Positions 32,301-43,909 of a stretch of 64,000 bases of DNA are shown piece by piece. The translations under genes and the position numbers were made by a program. The stretch lies in the NCBI GenBank assembly GCA_020747065.1, contig JAGMVK010000018.1, positions 248,001 to 312,000 of the forward strand, given 5' to 3'. Position 1 is the first letter of the stretch. Each line of letters opens with the position of its first letter. Source of the DNA: Cadophora sp. MPI-SDFR-AT-0126 (lineage: Eukaryota; Ascomycota; Leotiomycetes; Helotiales; Ploettnerulaceae). A model generated the notes under the pieces. That model saw only the letters and a list, made by a program, of their open reading frames with translations, was not told the origin of the DNA and ran no database searches.

Positions 32301-32678
32301 TCGTCTGAACTCTCGGATTGAGGTCTCGAATCGGCCGCCAAAGGGGCAGGTGAAGCTCGTAGAGACTCGGTTGGGCCATCGTTCGTGCCGTCAAATCGTG
32401 GTACTGTAGAAGAGGGTCTATTTCGAGCAGCAGCTGGAGATGTAGCTCCATACAAGCTGTGGTTTCGAGGGCCGAGATTCGGTTGGGCGGGAGTTTTGGG
32501 GGTCGCGTTCACGCGTGTTTGTGCTCGAGCGACAGCCTTGACATGTTTCTTCCCAGCCTTGTAGTCGAGGTATTTGACGCGCCATTCTGTATGTGTCAGC
32601 TGCTGTTGTCGCACAATATGAGTGGAATAGGGGCCAACCCGGGACAAGGTCTTGTTCCAATTCTTTGGCAAATTTCAT
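29359..32678 (-). CDS. SPX-EXS phosphate exporter homolog (SYG1/XPR1 type)
   Basis: Five exons on the minus strand (32639-32678, 30608-32586, 30469-30558, 30127-30421, 29359-30080) give 1041 aa with consistent phases. The N-terminal SPX domain starts MKFAKELEQDLVPEWRVKYL and is interrupted by a long disordered Ser/Pro insert. It resumes at KKRQKDFFKFMDKELEKVET and ends near LLNRTAFRKINKKYDKAVD. Then come several membrane helices and the EXS domain, with FFLGDMYCSLTYMMS, ELFFCLYANDWNHPAQCNST, LGFFSTLPGIWRALQCLRRY, NCGKYGMTILYY and NNPNYYYA-like IRGYKNPNYYYAAMILDPI. SPX binds inositol pyrophosphates, and EXS proteins of this family export phosphate. The C-terminal tail is strongly acidic (DDDDDDD). 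The gene is intact. Confidence 0.95.
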
Positions 32679-33630
32679 CTTGGCAAGGCTGCCCAGTCGC
32701 GTTGTGCAAGGCACAGATGACTGGGTTTCTGGGAGCTTGCACTATGCACTGAGGATGATTAAGGGGAACAATCCATCTGCAGAAGTGAAGAATTGCGTAG
32801 CATGCCAGAATTGAAGCTATTCACAGCAGCAGACGTGCAGTTAGGTCGGTCTATGTTCCCCTTCGAAAAGTTGGGGAAGAGTGGGGAAAGCTGGGCTGGG
32901 CTGGGTCTGGCTGACTGCCGAAGTTTTGCCGCCATTCAGATTTCAGTTTAGCCCACGTTCAACTCAATGCATCGTCAATGACCTCATATCATCAATCCCC
33001 TCCCTTTATGACCTCCGGTCCTACTAAAAGAAACACATGTAAACAAGCACGATTCAGGATTTTCTCATTGACTTCCAAGACATTGATGCGAGAGTATTCT
33101 GATTCACAGCTACGTCAACTGACAATCGAGTTGAGTCTAATCGGGCCAAGATTTGCATAAGCCGCTCTTCAAGATGAGCGCATGGCCTTTACTAGCCATT
33201 TGTATCTGATTTGAAGCCGTTTCAGTACATAATGATCTGTCCTCTTTGATTTTCATGCTGTTGTTCCGTTGAATTGCGTGTGCTTATCGTCACATCTTCT
33301 CACCTCCAGTCTTCGCCTCTCAAGTCTTCGTCTCTCTCACTCCAGCTTTCCAATTTACAGTCACAATGGAACGTCTGTTCTATTTATCAATGTCGTATTT
33401 TCATCTCGTTGCTCGTTGCTTATTCTATGGAAAGACCCTCCAGGCTATGTCGTCAAGCAAGTGCCTTGACCCATCAACACAGGCGCAGACTCCCGGCCAG
33501 CAGAAGCAGAGAGAAGAGAAACCCACCAAGAACAACCAAGGATGCACCAACCACCAATTTTACGCATAATGCAGAAATGAAAGCACACCCAGACCAGCAC
33601 GGAAGCACCCGTTCACCTGCCAGCCAGTCA
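32679..33630. other. Intergenic, SPX-EXS promoter side
   Basis: 950 bp with no supported gene. It holds the promoter of the minus-strand SPX-EXS gene and the 3' flank of the GH128 relic. A short direct GGGCTGG repeat lies at about 32893-32905. Confidence 0.45.
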
Positions 33631-34696
33631 TCAATCCACCAGGAAGTATTCTATGCGAATCCGAGAACGAGGAGCGACCCAAAGCCTTCTCCAGTATGGC
33701 ATATACGCATACACATTACCCAGAGCAGAAGGATACCCATCAATCTGCACAATCGTTCCGCCCCTAAAGTAAGGGTCACACCAATACCAAGCATAACGCT
33801 TGATATAAGGTTGAGCATCGAGCCAAGGCATGACTTTGCGCATGAATGCGGCTTGCTGGACGATATTGCCGGTGCCATTGAACTACGAGTGGACAAGTCA
33901 GTCGGGAACCATGAAGTGGTTGAATGGGTACGTACTTCCGTAAGCCAGATCTGTCTTCTGCCAGCAGCATTATGCGCCTCTTCAATGTACCGAGTGAAAT
34001 ATGCGACATTGCTCGCAGAATCATACCAATGGATAGGCACAAAATCGATCTGACAGCCGCCGCACAACCGGAGAAACTCCCGCAGCCAATCCAACCCACC
34101 CGGTCCATTTGTAACCGCCGGCGCACCCAGCGCAGCACGCCCGCTAAACGGTATGATATACTTCCGATACGTATCAACCGCATGCTGAGGACTCATGCAT
34201 GCTTGTCCAGTACAATTGTCTGGCTCGTTGAAAGACAGGATGTGGCCGGAGCCGCGGACGATGGCGTTGTTGGCGTTGGAGAACCACTTCTCGGTTATCA
34301 GTTTTGACTTCTTATGGTGGCAATAGGGCAATGAGGAATGGGTAATGATGAATGGGGAAGTAGGGGACGTACAACAGCTATATGATCCGCGCGATCACTC
34401 CAGAGCATCGGGATAAACTCCAACCCCTAGGGGAAATTACCTGGCATCCACGAGTCCCAATTATAGGCCCAATTAACCTGGGAATCAGTGCCTGTCCAAT
34501 GCTGGATGTAAGCCGCGTTGTTGAAGGCCAGACCTCGCTTGGGGAAGGGAGCCGAGGCGGTGGCGATTGAGGGAGAGCGGAAGTCGATTTCGGTTGTGAT
34601 GTTGACTTTGGCTTTGATGATAGGCGAAGCGAGAGTGACAGAGCCGAGGGAGGGGAATGCCATGATGGCGAGGAGGATGTTGAGTGGGGACATCAT
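33631..34696 (-). pseudogene. GH128 beta-1,3-glucanase with a premature stop
   Basis: Three exons (34373-34696, 33936-34286, 33631-33882) splice in frame to 309 codons. A signal peptide (MMSPLNILLAIMAFPSLGSV...) precedes the GH128 (asl1-like) domain: KRGLAFNNAAYIQHWTG, VNWAYNWDSW, GLEFIPMLWSDRADHIAVW, ILSFNEPDNC, LGAPAVTNGPGGLDWLREF, IDFVPIHWYD and QIWLTEF. The acids in FNEPD and WLTE, expected to be catalytic, are present. One in-frame TAG at 34427-34429 interrupts it just before GLEFIPMLW, where CAG (Gln) would fit. The apparent GTAATT...CTAG at that site is only 14 nt and cannot be an intron. Either a recent single-mutation pseudogene or a sequencing error. The family hydrolyses beta-1,3-glucan in cell walls. 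Confidence 0.85.
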
Positions 34697-35925
34697 TGTT
34701 TGTGATGCGTAGTGAGTGCTGTTTTGTAGATGGCAGATAATGAGGGGACAGGAGGTTGAGATGTCAAAGGAAGATCGAAAATATCTCCCTTCACTTCCTC
34801 AAGATATATACTCTGGCTTGTGGCCTAATCGCCTTCACTCGAGTTAGTGTCTCGCTTAAGGAAGGCAAGCAGTCAATCAGGTTGCTTATTCGACTAGTTT
34901 GGTCCGGTTTGGTGAACTGGGAGATTGACGGTTCATTTTAGGATTTCGAAGTGCTTTTTCACCGTAGAGAATAGCTGAAATAGGAGAAATATTAGGCGGG
35001 TATGAAAAAGAAAGGGAAATAGGACCCGATGTCACGCATAGGGACAGATCAGGGATGGATGTAGACTAGGTTGTGAAATGTGGAACAATGATGTCAAAAA
35101 CTTTCAAGTAGAGAATATAAGGAGATAGATCTATACATATAAGAAGGGCGAATTATTGACTTCACAACTGCCTTACTGAAGTCATTTTTACTACAAGATC
35201 TAAACATCTATCTGTGTACTTTTGAAATAATGGCCAACACGAACATATCTCTCAATAGCAAAACGAGGGATGAAAGGAAACTGCACCCAAAGAAGAAGTA
35301 AACTATGCAAAGCAGTGAGATGAAGTGATAGCAAGTAATTAGGTTACTAGCTTGAAAATATAAACGAAGACGAAACAAGGTCATCATAAGATAATAATAG
35401 AAATGCACCACAGCTACTTAGGTAAGTACACCTATCCAAGGAAATAATCTATGAATTAGACACTTATTTGAAGCTAGAATAAATAAGATTGAGGTAATTA
35501 GATAAGCATAAATGTCAGTAGAGACAGTTGAATAACATAGTTTATAATAATGTGTATATAGTCGAGTTTATGATAATAAGTACATGAATTTGGTTTGTTT
35601 GAAAATCGCTTTGGGCGGTCCGGTATACATGGATAATGAGGTTGGTACGCTAAATGGATATCTTGGAGGGATTCGGAAAAGAGTAGATGAATAAACATAG
35701 GGAGGTTAGAAGGGAATGAGTTTTATCTAAGATATCTGGATCTAGACTATTAATCTAGATACCTCTCTATCTAACGGACTTCGGGAGATTTACGCAAAAA
35801 TAGATCAACTTGGAGCAAGTGGGAAGGCCATTCCAGAAAGGAATTACTAAGCCCAGTGATATCCCATTGTAAACCCAATTCTAAATCCCCCATCCCCACC
35901 CCAAAACCCGTACCCACCCTCCTTC
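34697..35925. other. AT-rich gene-free stretch
   Basis: The probable promoter of the GH128 gene (34697-34950) is followed by a conspicuously AT-rich kilobase (about 35090-35760) with only short chance frames. 3' flank of the dehydrogenase gene at its end. Confidence 0.5.
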
Positions 35926-37086
<1,161 letters not shown>

Positions 37087-38491
37087 GTTGTTTGTTTACT
37101 TGATAGCGGGGTGGTTCGAACGTGGGGTGACTGTCTTGAGATGCTGTCCTTTTGTCTCTGAGAAATTGGAAGAAGTTGGAGAGAAATAAAATACCGTGTG
37201 AGAGGGGGAGAGCACCTTTTTGAAGGAGGGAGTATTCAACGGGTGTCAATATAGCTCAGCTCCACCTGTACCTTGAGGGGTAAAGCGGCCGACACGACTC
37301 GAAGTCGGAAAGCTTGAGTCGGAACCCGTCGATGCCGTGCCAGCCATCGGACAGGAACCATCTGCTTGATTCGCTTCTTTTCTCGGTGCATCTGGTTACA
37401 GAAAGGCCGTCCTTTCATTGAAAGTATCCAATGAAGAGGAGAGATGTGACGTGGAAGTGGAAGCTTGGTGGAGGGGTAGAGGCGGGAGGGAGGGGCAGAA
37501 GCACGAGATGCAGGGAATGCAGGGGATACAAGAGTGGGTTTTCCTCGGGTTGTGTAGCGCAAGTGCATGAAAGAAAATTGGAGGTAGGAATAGCAGAGAC
37601 TAGGATTGAAGAAATGGCCGAGCTTGACTTTGATTGTTTTCTTGCTCGATATATAGAAACATGTGACATGATGTAAAATAAGAGAATAGGATCGATCAGA
37701 TGATGGAGAGCAAGAAAGGGAAAAAAGAGAAGATGCTGGCTGGAATGTGCTGCGGCGCTAGTGATACTCGCCTCCCCTACAGTACAGTACTGAGCATCAG
37801 CTTAGCATCATCTTTCCATCTCCTCTTCCCTTCCCAACCCCCAACCTTCATCGTAAATACATTTCTTTTTTTCAAGCGCAGTATACTACCACAGCCATAA
37901 TCATGCACAAAAGCAACTCAGCTTCATGCACCAGCGACGAAGATCAACTTCTCTCAATGATTGATTTAACCCATCTGCAAATGAACCAGCTGATGCTCTT
38001 GGGCGCAAGACCTCTCGAGCCAACCTGAAAGACATTACATTCCAGTGCCACGCATATGGACAGCACAGCAGCTGTTAACAAGACTTCCCATTTGACACCC
38101 ATTATCCCGTTCATTTACGAGGAAACTCTCGCTTCTTATACAGGTACAGGCAAGGAATGTGCTCTCGTGGACTTGCATTCCAGACGCAAATTATCTCGTC
38201 ATGTTACTTCTATCCCTTTCCCGCTGTTTTGTTCTGTCCATCCATCGTTTCATATCCCAACCCATCGGTTACTCTGCCAGAGAACCATTCCTGTCTTTAC
38301 TGATACGCTCTGTTTTTGGAATTTTCTCTCCTCGTCATACCTTTTATTTCGACTTCGTGACGTTGGAAATACGGCTACGCGACGCCATCTCGCCGTCGAA
38401 ATAGCCTCGTGCGACGCGTGTTATCTTGGATTCTCGATACAATTGGGATATTAAATCGAGGTTACCTCCCGTGAGAGGCTTGGTGGTCACG
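37087..38491. other. Divergent promoter region
   Basis: 1.4 kb between two divergent genes, the dehydrogenase (minus) and the large membrane protein (plus). Only short frames without recognisable protein are present. The frame that opens upstream of 38492 has no ATG, so it may be 5' UTR. Confidence 0.45.
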
Positions 38492-41400
38492 ATGAAAGCA
38501 TCTATGCTAGAAGAAGGGAGGATGTTGAGGCGAAGTTTGGGCTCTCAGTATCCCGTTGGATCATCAACTCTGTCCTTGGGGGCGATTGTAGGAATTTCTA
38601 TAGGAGGAGCGGTCCTACTCTTTGTGATTCTGGTCACAATCGGTGTTATCCATGTCAACAAAAAGCATCGTCGAGAAAAAGAACGTTCGGAAGCGAATGA
38701 GACTGGGAATGCGACCATGGATCTCCAAACCGCCATTCGATCTACCCGACCACCCGAGACCAACATGGCTCGACGAGTATCTTTCAATCCCTTTCTGCAC
38801 TATCCGGAAGATGATAATCGACAAGAATGGGCCAGGCAAGATGGTCTGCAGAAGCCGCCAAGGGTGAAATCCAGGTCCCCCCACAGATCAATCTTCCGAG
38901 CACCAAGCGTAAGAGACTCTTGGCCATTGAACACGACTGTGCCTCTGGGATTTCGTCCTGGCCAGACCCCCATGGTACTGAACCCAGTGGCACCGCCTGG
39001 GTATGTGGTCCAGGATCCAAAGTGGCCAAAGCGGACAACTTCATTACCTGGAAGGAAGAGTTCGCAAGATAGCTATCAATCCGCTTTTTCGACACGAGAT
39101 CCCTATTCTGAAGAAGTCATTCCGTACAGGAAAGTCCACCGACGATCAACGTCAGAGACTCAGCTGTCCACAATATTGAGATCAACCTCACAGCGCCTGA
39201 AAGCAGCTCAACGACACTCGATGACACGGGTTTCAAGTACTCTTGGCCAATCTCCTGGGCTTCCTCCCTCAGCGAGGCTCCCTACTCCGCCAAGGAAAAC
39301 TACCGAAAGCCGTGAACAGTTGATTGATCAACTGAATGCTGTGTCTGTTGGAAGTTCTATCTATGATGTGTATTCTCGAACGCCAAGTCCGAAGAAGAAA
39401 CATCAAAGAACTTCCAGTAAGCGCTCCATCGTCAAACCAAGATCTCCTGCAGCATCTATCGAATCTAAAGACAGTCTTTGTCTTAGTGACACGACAGATC
39501 TGATCATACTAGCACCCCTCACATCGCCTAGCAAAAGCCCCCGTGTGGCGCAGAGACAGACTGCGAGCCAGGCCTCCGGAGCGAAGGATACTTCAGTTGT
39601 GATACACCAAGATAGTCAAGCATCACTCTTCGCGAGGGATGCTCAGGAGGGTGTCAACAACAAGACTCTATCGCATCCACGACGCATATCATCATCTGAC
39701 GATCCATTTTACACGTCCATCAGAAATTCCAAACCGATGATGCCCAGTGCCCAAGTCCAGGGCCCTCGACCCATGTATATTCGAAAAGCAACTTTCGGCC
39801 AGATAGCGACAGTAGAAAGACCAACAAGTCTTTGCTCCCCTCTGCGTGACGTTTCTGGAAACGCTCAGCAATCGCCTAAGAGGGAACTACCAAACCCTCC
39901 CGCGACCTCTGAACCCAATCTATTCCAATGGCTTCCACAAGAAGCGATGCAGGCACGTGCCACGCAGACCAGCGGGAAATCATCAAATCCGAGAAGGAAG
40001 GGCCATAAGCGATCGAATGTTATTCGAATGTCCAATCTCACCCGGCCAGCGAGCATGGTTGATGTTTTGCCCGAGGAACCAGAAACTGTTGCACCTCTCA
40101 AGTTCAACGTCCCTGGGCGCTCGTCCTTTCACAGTGTTGAGAACTCTCAAAATGCGAGTCCTACCAAGTCTCCCAAGACGAGTGTGAGACCTCCAAGTAT
40201 CGCAACTTTCAACCCGACTCTCATCGCACCGGCCCTGTCAGGTCGCTCAGAAGACAATTCCCCAGCTTTGGGGTCGGAGGACAAAAATCCATACTCGCCC
40301 ACTCTATCAGTCTGTAACTACTACGCAGAGAATGACCCTGGATCCGAGGACGAATTCTTCAAAACTATGGGCTCAAAGTCCCTCCGGCCTTCTCCAAGTG
40401 TGATCAAATCTCGCCGTAGCGGTCGTAGCTACTCTGCCGACCTATCTGCATTCCCCACCAGTCAATCGCAGCAACACTCGGAACAGCGTCTCATGTCCTT
40501 CCCACCGCTCCCAGCCGATGACTTGGATCCAGTATCACCGACGACCTCGACACCGCGTCCTGCACCTCGCCCGCTCCCAAACATAACAGCCACAATGAAT
40601 GGTTTGCGCTCAAGTACTGCGATCCTGGCTCCACCCCTCCTGACCGTCCCAGGCCACCTCACGGGACCTCGTTCTGAGCCTGAAAAACAAACAGGGGCTA
40701 CTCTCAGTCCGCCAGGCTCGAACTCAATTATAACTTCAATTTCTCTGTTACGGCGTATGAACAGTGAAGTATCAACAATTTGTTCTTCTCCAGCAGAGGC
40801 AAGCTCGCCTACCTTACCGTTGGACTCACCATCCACCGGTACACATGACAATGACAGAGATATCGACAGAACAGCCACGGTCGAAGAACGTGGTCGTAGT
40901 CGCGGCTCACAACACTACCTCTCATTCGGTCAGACATCCCCGTCGTCCCGCCGCCGCACCCGTGATAAAGCCCGCTCGGCTCGCCCAGAAATACGAGATA
41001 GTCACCGGATCCATAAAGAACGACGGAGACGACGAACCCAAGACCTCGAAAATGGAAATATGATCGATGAACTTACGCCCGTTAAAGAAGGGTCCAGCCC
41101 TCCTGGTGCTGGAGACGCGACAGGTCGTAGCAGCGGTGCGGACACGCATTTGAGGTTCCCAACGCTCAATCGAGAACGCAGCTCACTTGTCACTCCACCT
41201 CGAACGAAATCTCGACTTTCCACCGTTACACTCGAGCCCACAGCCAACGTTCCAGACTCAGCAATCGATCATGCAGATTTTACTTCAAGTGTCAATAGCA
41301 CCGGCACAGTCCTCCGCAGCATTGAATGTCCTGACGATGACATCCGCCTTTCATCATCACAAATTGGAGATCAAAGAAGCCATGTCGAGAACGCATCAGC

Positions 41401-41785
41401 ACAAGCACAAGCACGTCCACAACCCCGCTGGTCCGACGCCATGACCAAACCCGCCACCCACGCCACCCGCCGCGAAAGTAAAATGGAACATCCCATCCCC
41501 TCGCCAGGCGCCGTCACACCTCCTGATTGGACAACAACGGCAACGGAGATACGGCTCAGCGGGCTGGGGCTCGCGGGCGTGAGGCTCATGGAGAGGGATG
41601 AGGGGAGGGTTGTTGGTGGTGGTGGGGAGGAGGCAGATGGGGATAAGAGGGATAGTATGAGCTTGTATGATCAGGATGGATTTTTGAAGGGGAGTCCTGA
41701 GCGGGATAGGATTCTTGCTGTGAGAACGGCGCAGGAGAAGAAGGATCCGAAGAGGAGGAAGAGCATTCGTGGATTTGCGATGTGA
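38492..41785 (+). CDS. Single-pass membrane protein with ~1000-residue disordered tail
   Basis: Single exon, 1097 aa from the first in-frame ATG (38492). The frame opens earlier but without ATG. A short N-terminus is followed by one hydrophobic helix, LGAIVGISIGGAVLLFVILV (~26-50), then basic KKHRREKERS, which predicts a type III-like orientation with the tail in the cytoplasm. The rest is low-complexity, rich in Ser, Pro, Arg and Thr with many SP/TP and RxxS sites (for example RTPSPKKKHQRTSSKRS and PASMVDVLPEEPETVAP). No enzyme domain. Single-TM proteins of this shape in fungi include wall-stress and polarity anchors, but no homology to those is visible. Function unknown. Confidence 0.75.
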   Translation: MKASMLEEGRMLRRSLGSQYPVGSSTLSLGAIVGISIGGAVLLFVILVTIGVIHVNKKHRREKERSEANETGNATMDLQTAIRSTRPPETNMARRVSFNPFLHYPEDDNRQEWARQDGLQKPPRVKSRSPHRSIFRAPSVRDSWPLNTTVPLGFRPGQTPMVLNPVAPPGYVVQDPKWPKRTTSLPGRKSSQDSYQSAFSTRDPYSEEVIPYRKVHRRSTSETQLSTILRSTSQRLKAAQRHSMTRVSSTLGQSPGLPPSARLPTPPRKTTESREQLIDQLNAVSVGSSIYDVYSRTPSPKKKHQRTSSKRSIVKPRSPAASIESKDSLCLSDTTDLIILAPLTSPSKSPRVAQRQTASQASGAKDTSVVIHQDSQASLFARDAQEGVNNKTLSHPRRISSSDDPFYTSIRNSKPMMPSAQVQGPRPMYIRKATFGQIATVERPTSLCSPLRDVSGNAQQSPKRELPNPPATSEPNLFQWLPQEAMQARATQTSGKSSNPRRKGHKRSNVIRMSNLTRPASMVDVLPEEPETVAPLKFNVPGRSSFHSVENSQNASPTKSPKTSVRPPSIATFNPTLIAPALSGRSEDNSPALGSEDKNPYSPTLSVCNYYAENDPGSEDEFFKTMGSKSLRPSPSVIKSRRSGRSYSADLSAFPTSQSQQHSEQRLMSFPPLPADDLDPVSPTTSTPRPAPRPLPNITATMNGLRSSTAILAPPLLTVPGHLTGPRSEPEKQTGATLSPPGSNSIITSISLLRRMNSEVSTICSSPAEASSPTLPLDSPSTGTHDNDRDIDRTATVEERGRSRGSQHYLSFGQTSPSSRRRTRDKARSARPEIRDSHRIHKERRRRRTQDLENGNMIDELTPVKEGSSPPGAGDATGRSSGADTHLRFPTLNRERSSLVTPPRTKSRLSTVTLEPTANVPDSAIDHADFTSSVNSTGTVLRSIECPDDDIRLSSSQIGDQRSHVENASAQAQARPQPRWSDAMTKPATHATRRESKMEHPIPSPGAVTPPDWTTTATEIRLSGLGLAGVRLMERDEGRVVGGGGEEADGDKRDSMSLYDQDGFLKGSPERDRILAVRTAQEKKDPKRRKSIRGFAM

Positions 41786-43909
41786 TGTGATTAGACGTGT
41801 CGAAGTGTGCCGGGGGTTTAAGTTTGGGGTCAGCTTATTTCCATTCCCTTCTTCTTTCCATTCTTCTTGTATATTTAGTTTTTATTTCTTTAATATCATT
41901 CTTTCTTCTGGTGGGTTCATACTTGTTAATGTAAGAAGTGTAATTGTAGTACCTGGGGAGCAGGACTTTCGCTTAAGCGACAGATCTCATTTGTCTAGCA
42001 GGAATTTGGGGATGGAAGAGAATAAGCTTTTATTTAGTCCACATTCGATATCGATATCTAAATCTCATATTCACTTTTCATCGTTTTCAGCCAGAGTCGA
42101 TATATTCTTCTCTAAGCAAAGTCTGAGTACAGTTACACTTAGTACTTCCGAATATGATATGGTAAGGCATAACTCGTAACGCTGTTCGTACTCAGAGAAT
42201 CACGCTCGTTTCATAACAAACAACCTCATGAGAATGAAACCCCACCCTATCTATCTCGTCAGAATCTCTTCAGACAGGGGTCAATGTGGGTGAGGCTTGA
42301 TAACCAGTCAATTTAAGGGATACTATCGATCGATCGAAAGGTAGATGTATTTCAATATGGGAAGATTATTGCGTAAATTCTTGATGAGTGGACAAGAAGC
42401 CGACATCGCAGAGTTGGCTGTATAATTAGATCCGGAAAGAGAACACCTGCTACTTGATAGAGGTAGAGGACTTGAACGAAGTTATATGATGTGGAGTCAG
42501 GGCAATCTGTGCAAGTCCTTCTACCAGGAAATTTCTCCTGGATATAGATACGTTCTTGATACCTACTCGTTGAACTTTGGTTTGCTTGCTCTGCCTTTTG
42601 TGAAACCTGGGATGAATGGCTATCCCTGAAAATTCAAGTCGCTTGGAAGACTCGAGCAGGAACAGAACTCAGACGTGATGTCAATACAACAACTCTAATA
42701 ATATGAGATCCTCTCGCCCCATTCTTAAATTCGCATTTCCTCGCTCGATGTGTGGCTTCTATCTCTTGAAGCCAGCTTAAAAATCTAGCTAATGATCATC
42801 CCGGCGCTCCTCTACTGAGGCCACAATCCCTTGGTCTACACCACCCTCGACCGGACAATCGACCAGACAAGTCCCGCTAGTAACTCCGCCTCAGTTCCAC
42901 CTGGATATGGTATTTCTCCCCTGTGTCAACGAAATCGTAACAACCTTACCATCAGGACATATTCATCCATCCAAGCACAGCGCTGCGCCACGCCATGGCG
43001 TATCAATTCATCATCTTTTACATAACTCCCTAAATCCTGCGGTGCTATATCCTGCCGAAAAGGCTTGGAGTGAAAGAGACAGTACTTCTTGTCCGCAGAG
43101 GGGAGGAATATGCCAGAAGCTCAAAGTGCGGAACTCGAAATTGCTTGCGGGATTCCGGGTTGCTTGAAGCTGATGGCTAGTCTTGTATAGTCGCGTGTAT
43201 GTTTACCTCCTTTTCTTGAAGTTTTTGTCTTAGTGCGACGGTGAGAGAATGGCGGAGAGTTTGGAAAGCCGGATAGCTCGAGTATGGTTGATATCGTTCT
43301 CGCGCTTAGATATTTGCTTGTTGACTCTCTGTTGGCGCCGCTGTGGTGGATGGAGTCTGTACTGGTGAATTTGATTGATGCTATTTATGTGTTCCTCTGG
43401 CGTTTGGTACTAGTGGGAAGCAGCTGTGGGGAGTCTGGAGTTGGGTTTTCGAAAGGCAAGGAGATGAAGTAGGTTTGGGGGGTTTTGCCATTTGTGAGGG
43501 AGACATTGTAGGGTTTGACGATTGTGTATTGGGTTGTGTGATTTGTGAGGGCTCTATATACCAGGGTCTCAAATTTGTAAGCAAATATGGTTCTTAAGCT
43601 TAATGGTAGCTTGGAGCATCATCGAACTCTCAAGGGGGCAAAGAATCTATGTCAACAAACATCCTCGCTAAGCAGAATGGGAGGGTGTAGTCACGTGAGG
43701 ACATGAACCCTCCATTATATGGCTACCACCCCACACTCACTCATCTAAAAGGTTTCAAATTCAAAGTTTCACAGTTCTAAATCAGTTTCATTTTCTATCA
43801 AATTGAATCTGTCAGAGAATCGGCAGATCACGTGCCAATCCGCCAACCTCACACATCGATCTCAGCGTCATTCTTCTCCTCCCTTCACCACCTCAATCCT
43901 CGCCCCCAA
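41786..43909. other. Gene-free stretch upstream of the glycosyltransferase gene
   Basis: 2.1 kb with no supported gene. A T-rich 3' flank (41840-41910) follows the membrane-protein gene. Short frames at 42831-43167 and 43284-43584 have no recognisable domain. Confidence 0.4.
43691..43698. promoter_or_regulatory. TCACGTGA palindrome
   Basis: A perfect 8-bp palindrome 212 bp upstream of the glycosyltransferase ATG (43910), with a second CACGTG core at 43829-43834. Two such sites in one proximal promoter suggest bHLH control. Inferred from sequence and position only. Confidence 0.4.

Noticed and set aside
34416..34430. A 14-nt GTAATT...CTAG intron removing the GH128 stop
   Set aside because: It is far below any workable intron length.
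37236..37330. tRNA-like GACTCGAAGTC element
   Set aside because: No cloverleaf with acceptor stem and A/B boxes could be drawn around it.
38426..38491. N-terminal extension of the large membrane protein
   Set aside because: The extension would start at TTG. The first ATG in frame is 38492.
43832..43909. Earlier start for the glycosyltransferase-like gene
   Set aside because: It begins with GTG and precedes the conserved N-terminus. ATG at 43910 fits family length.
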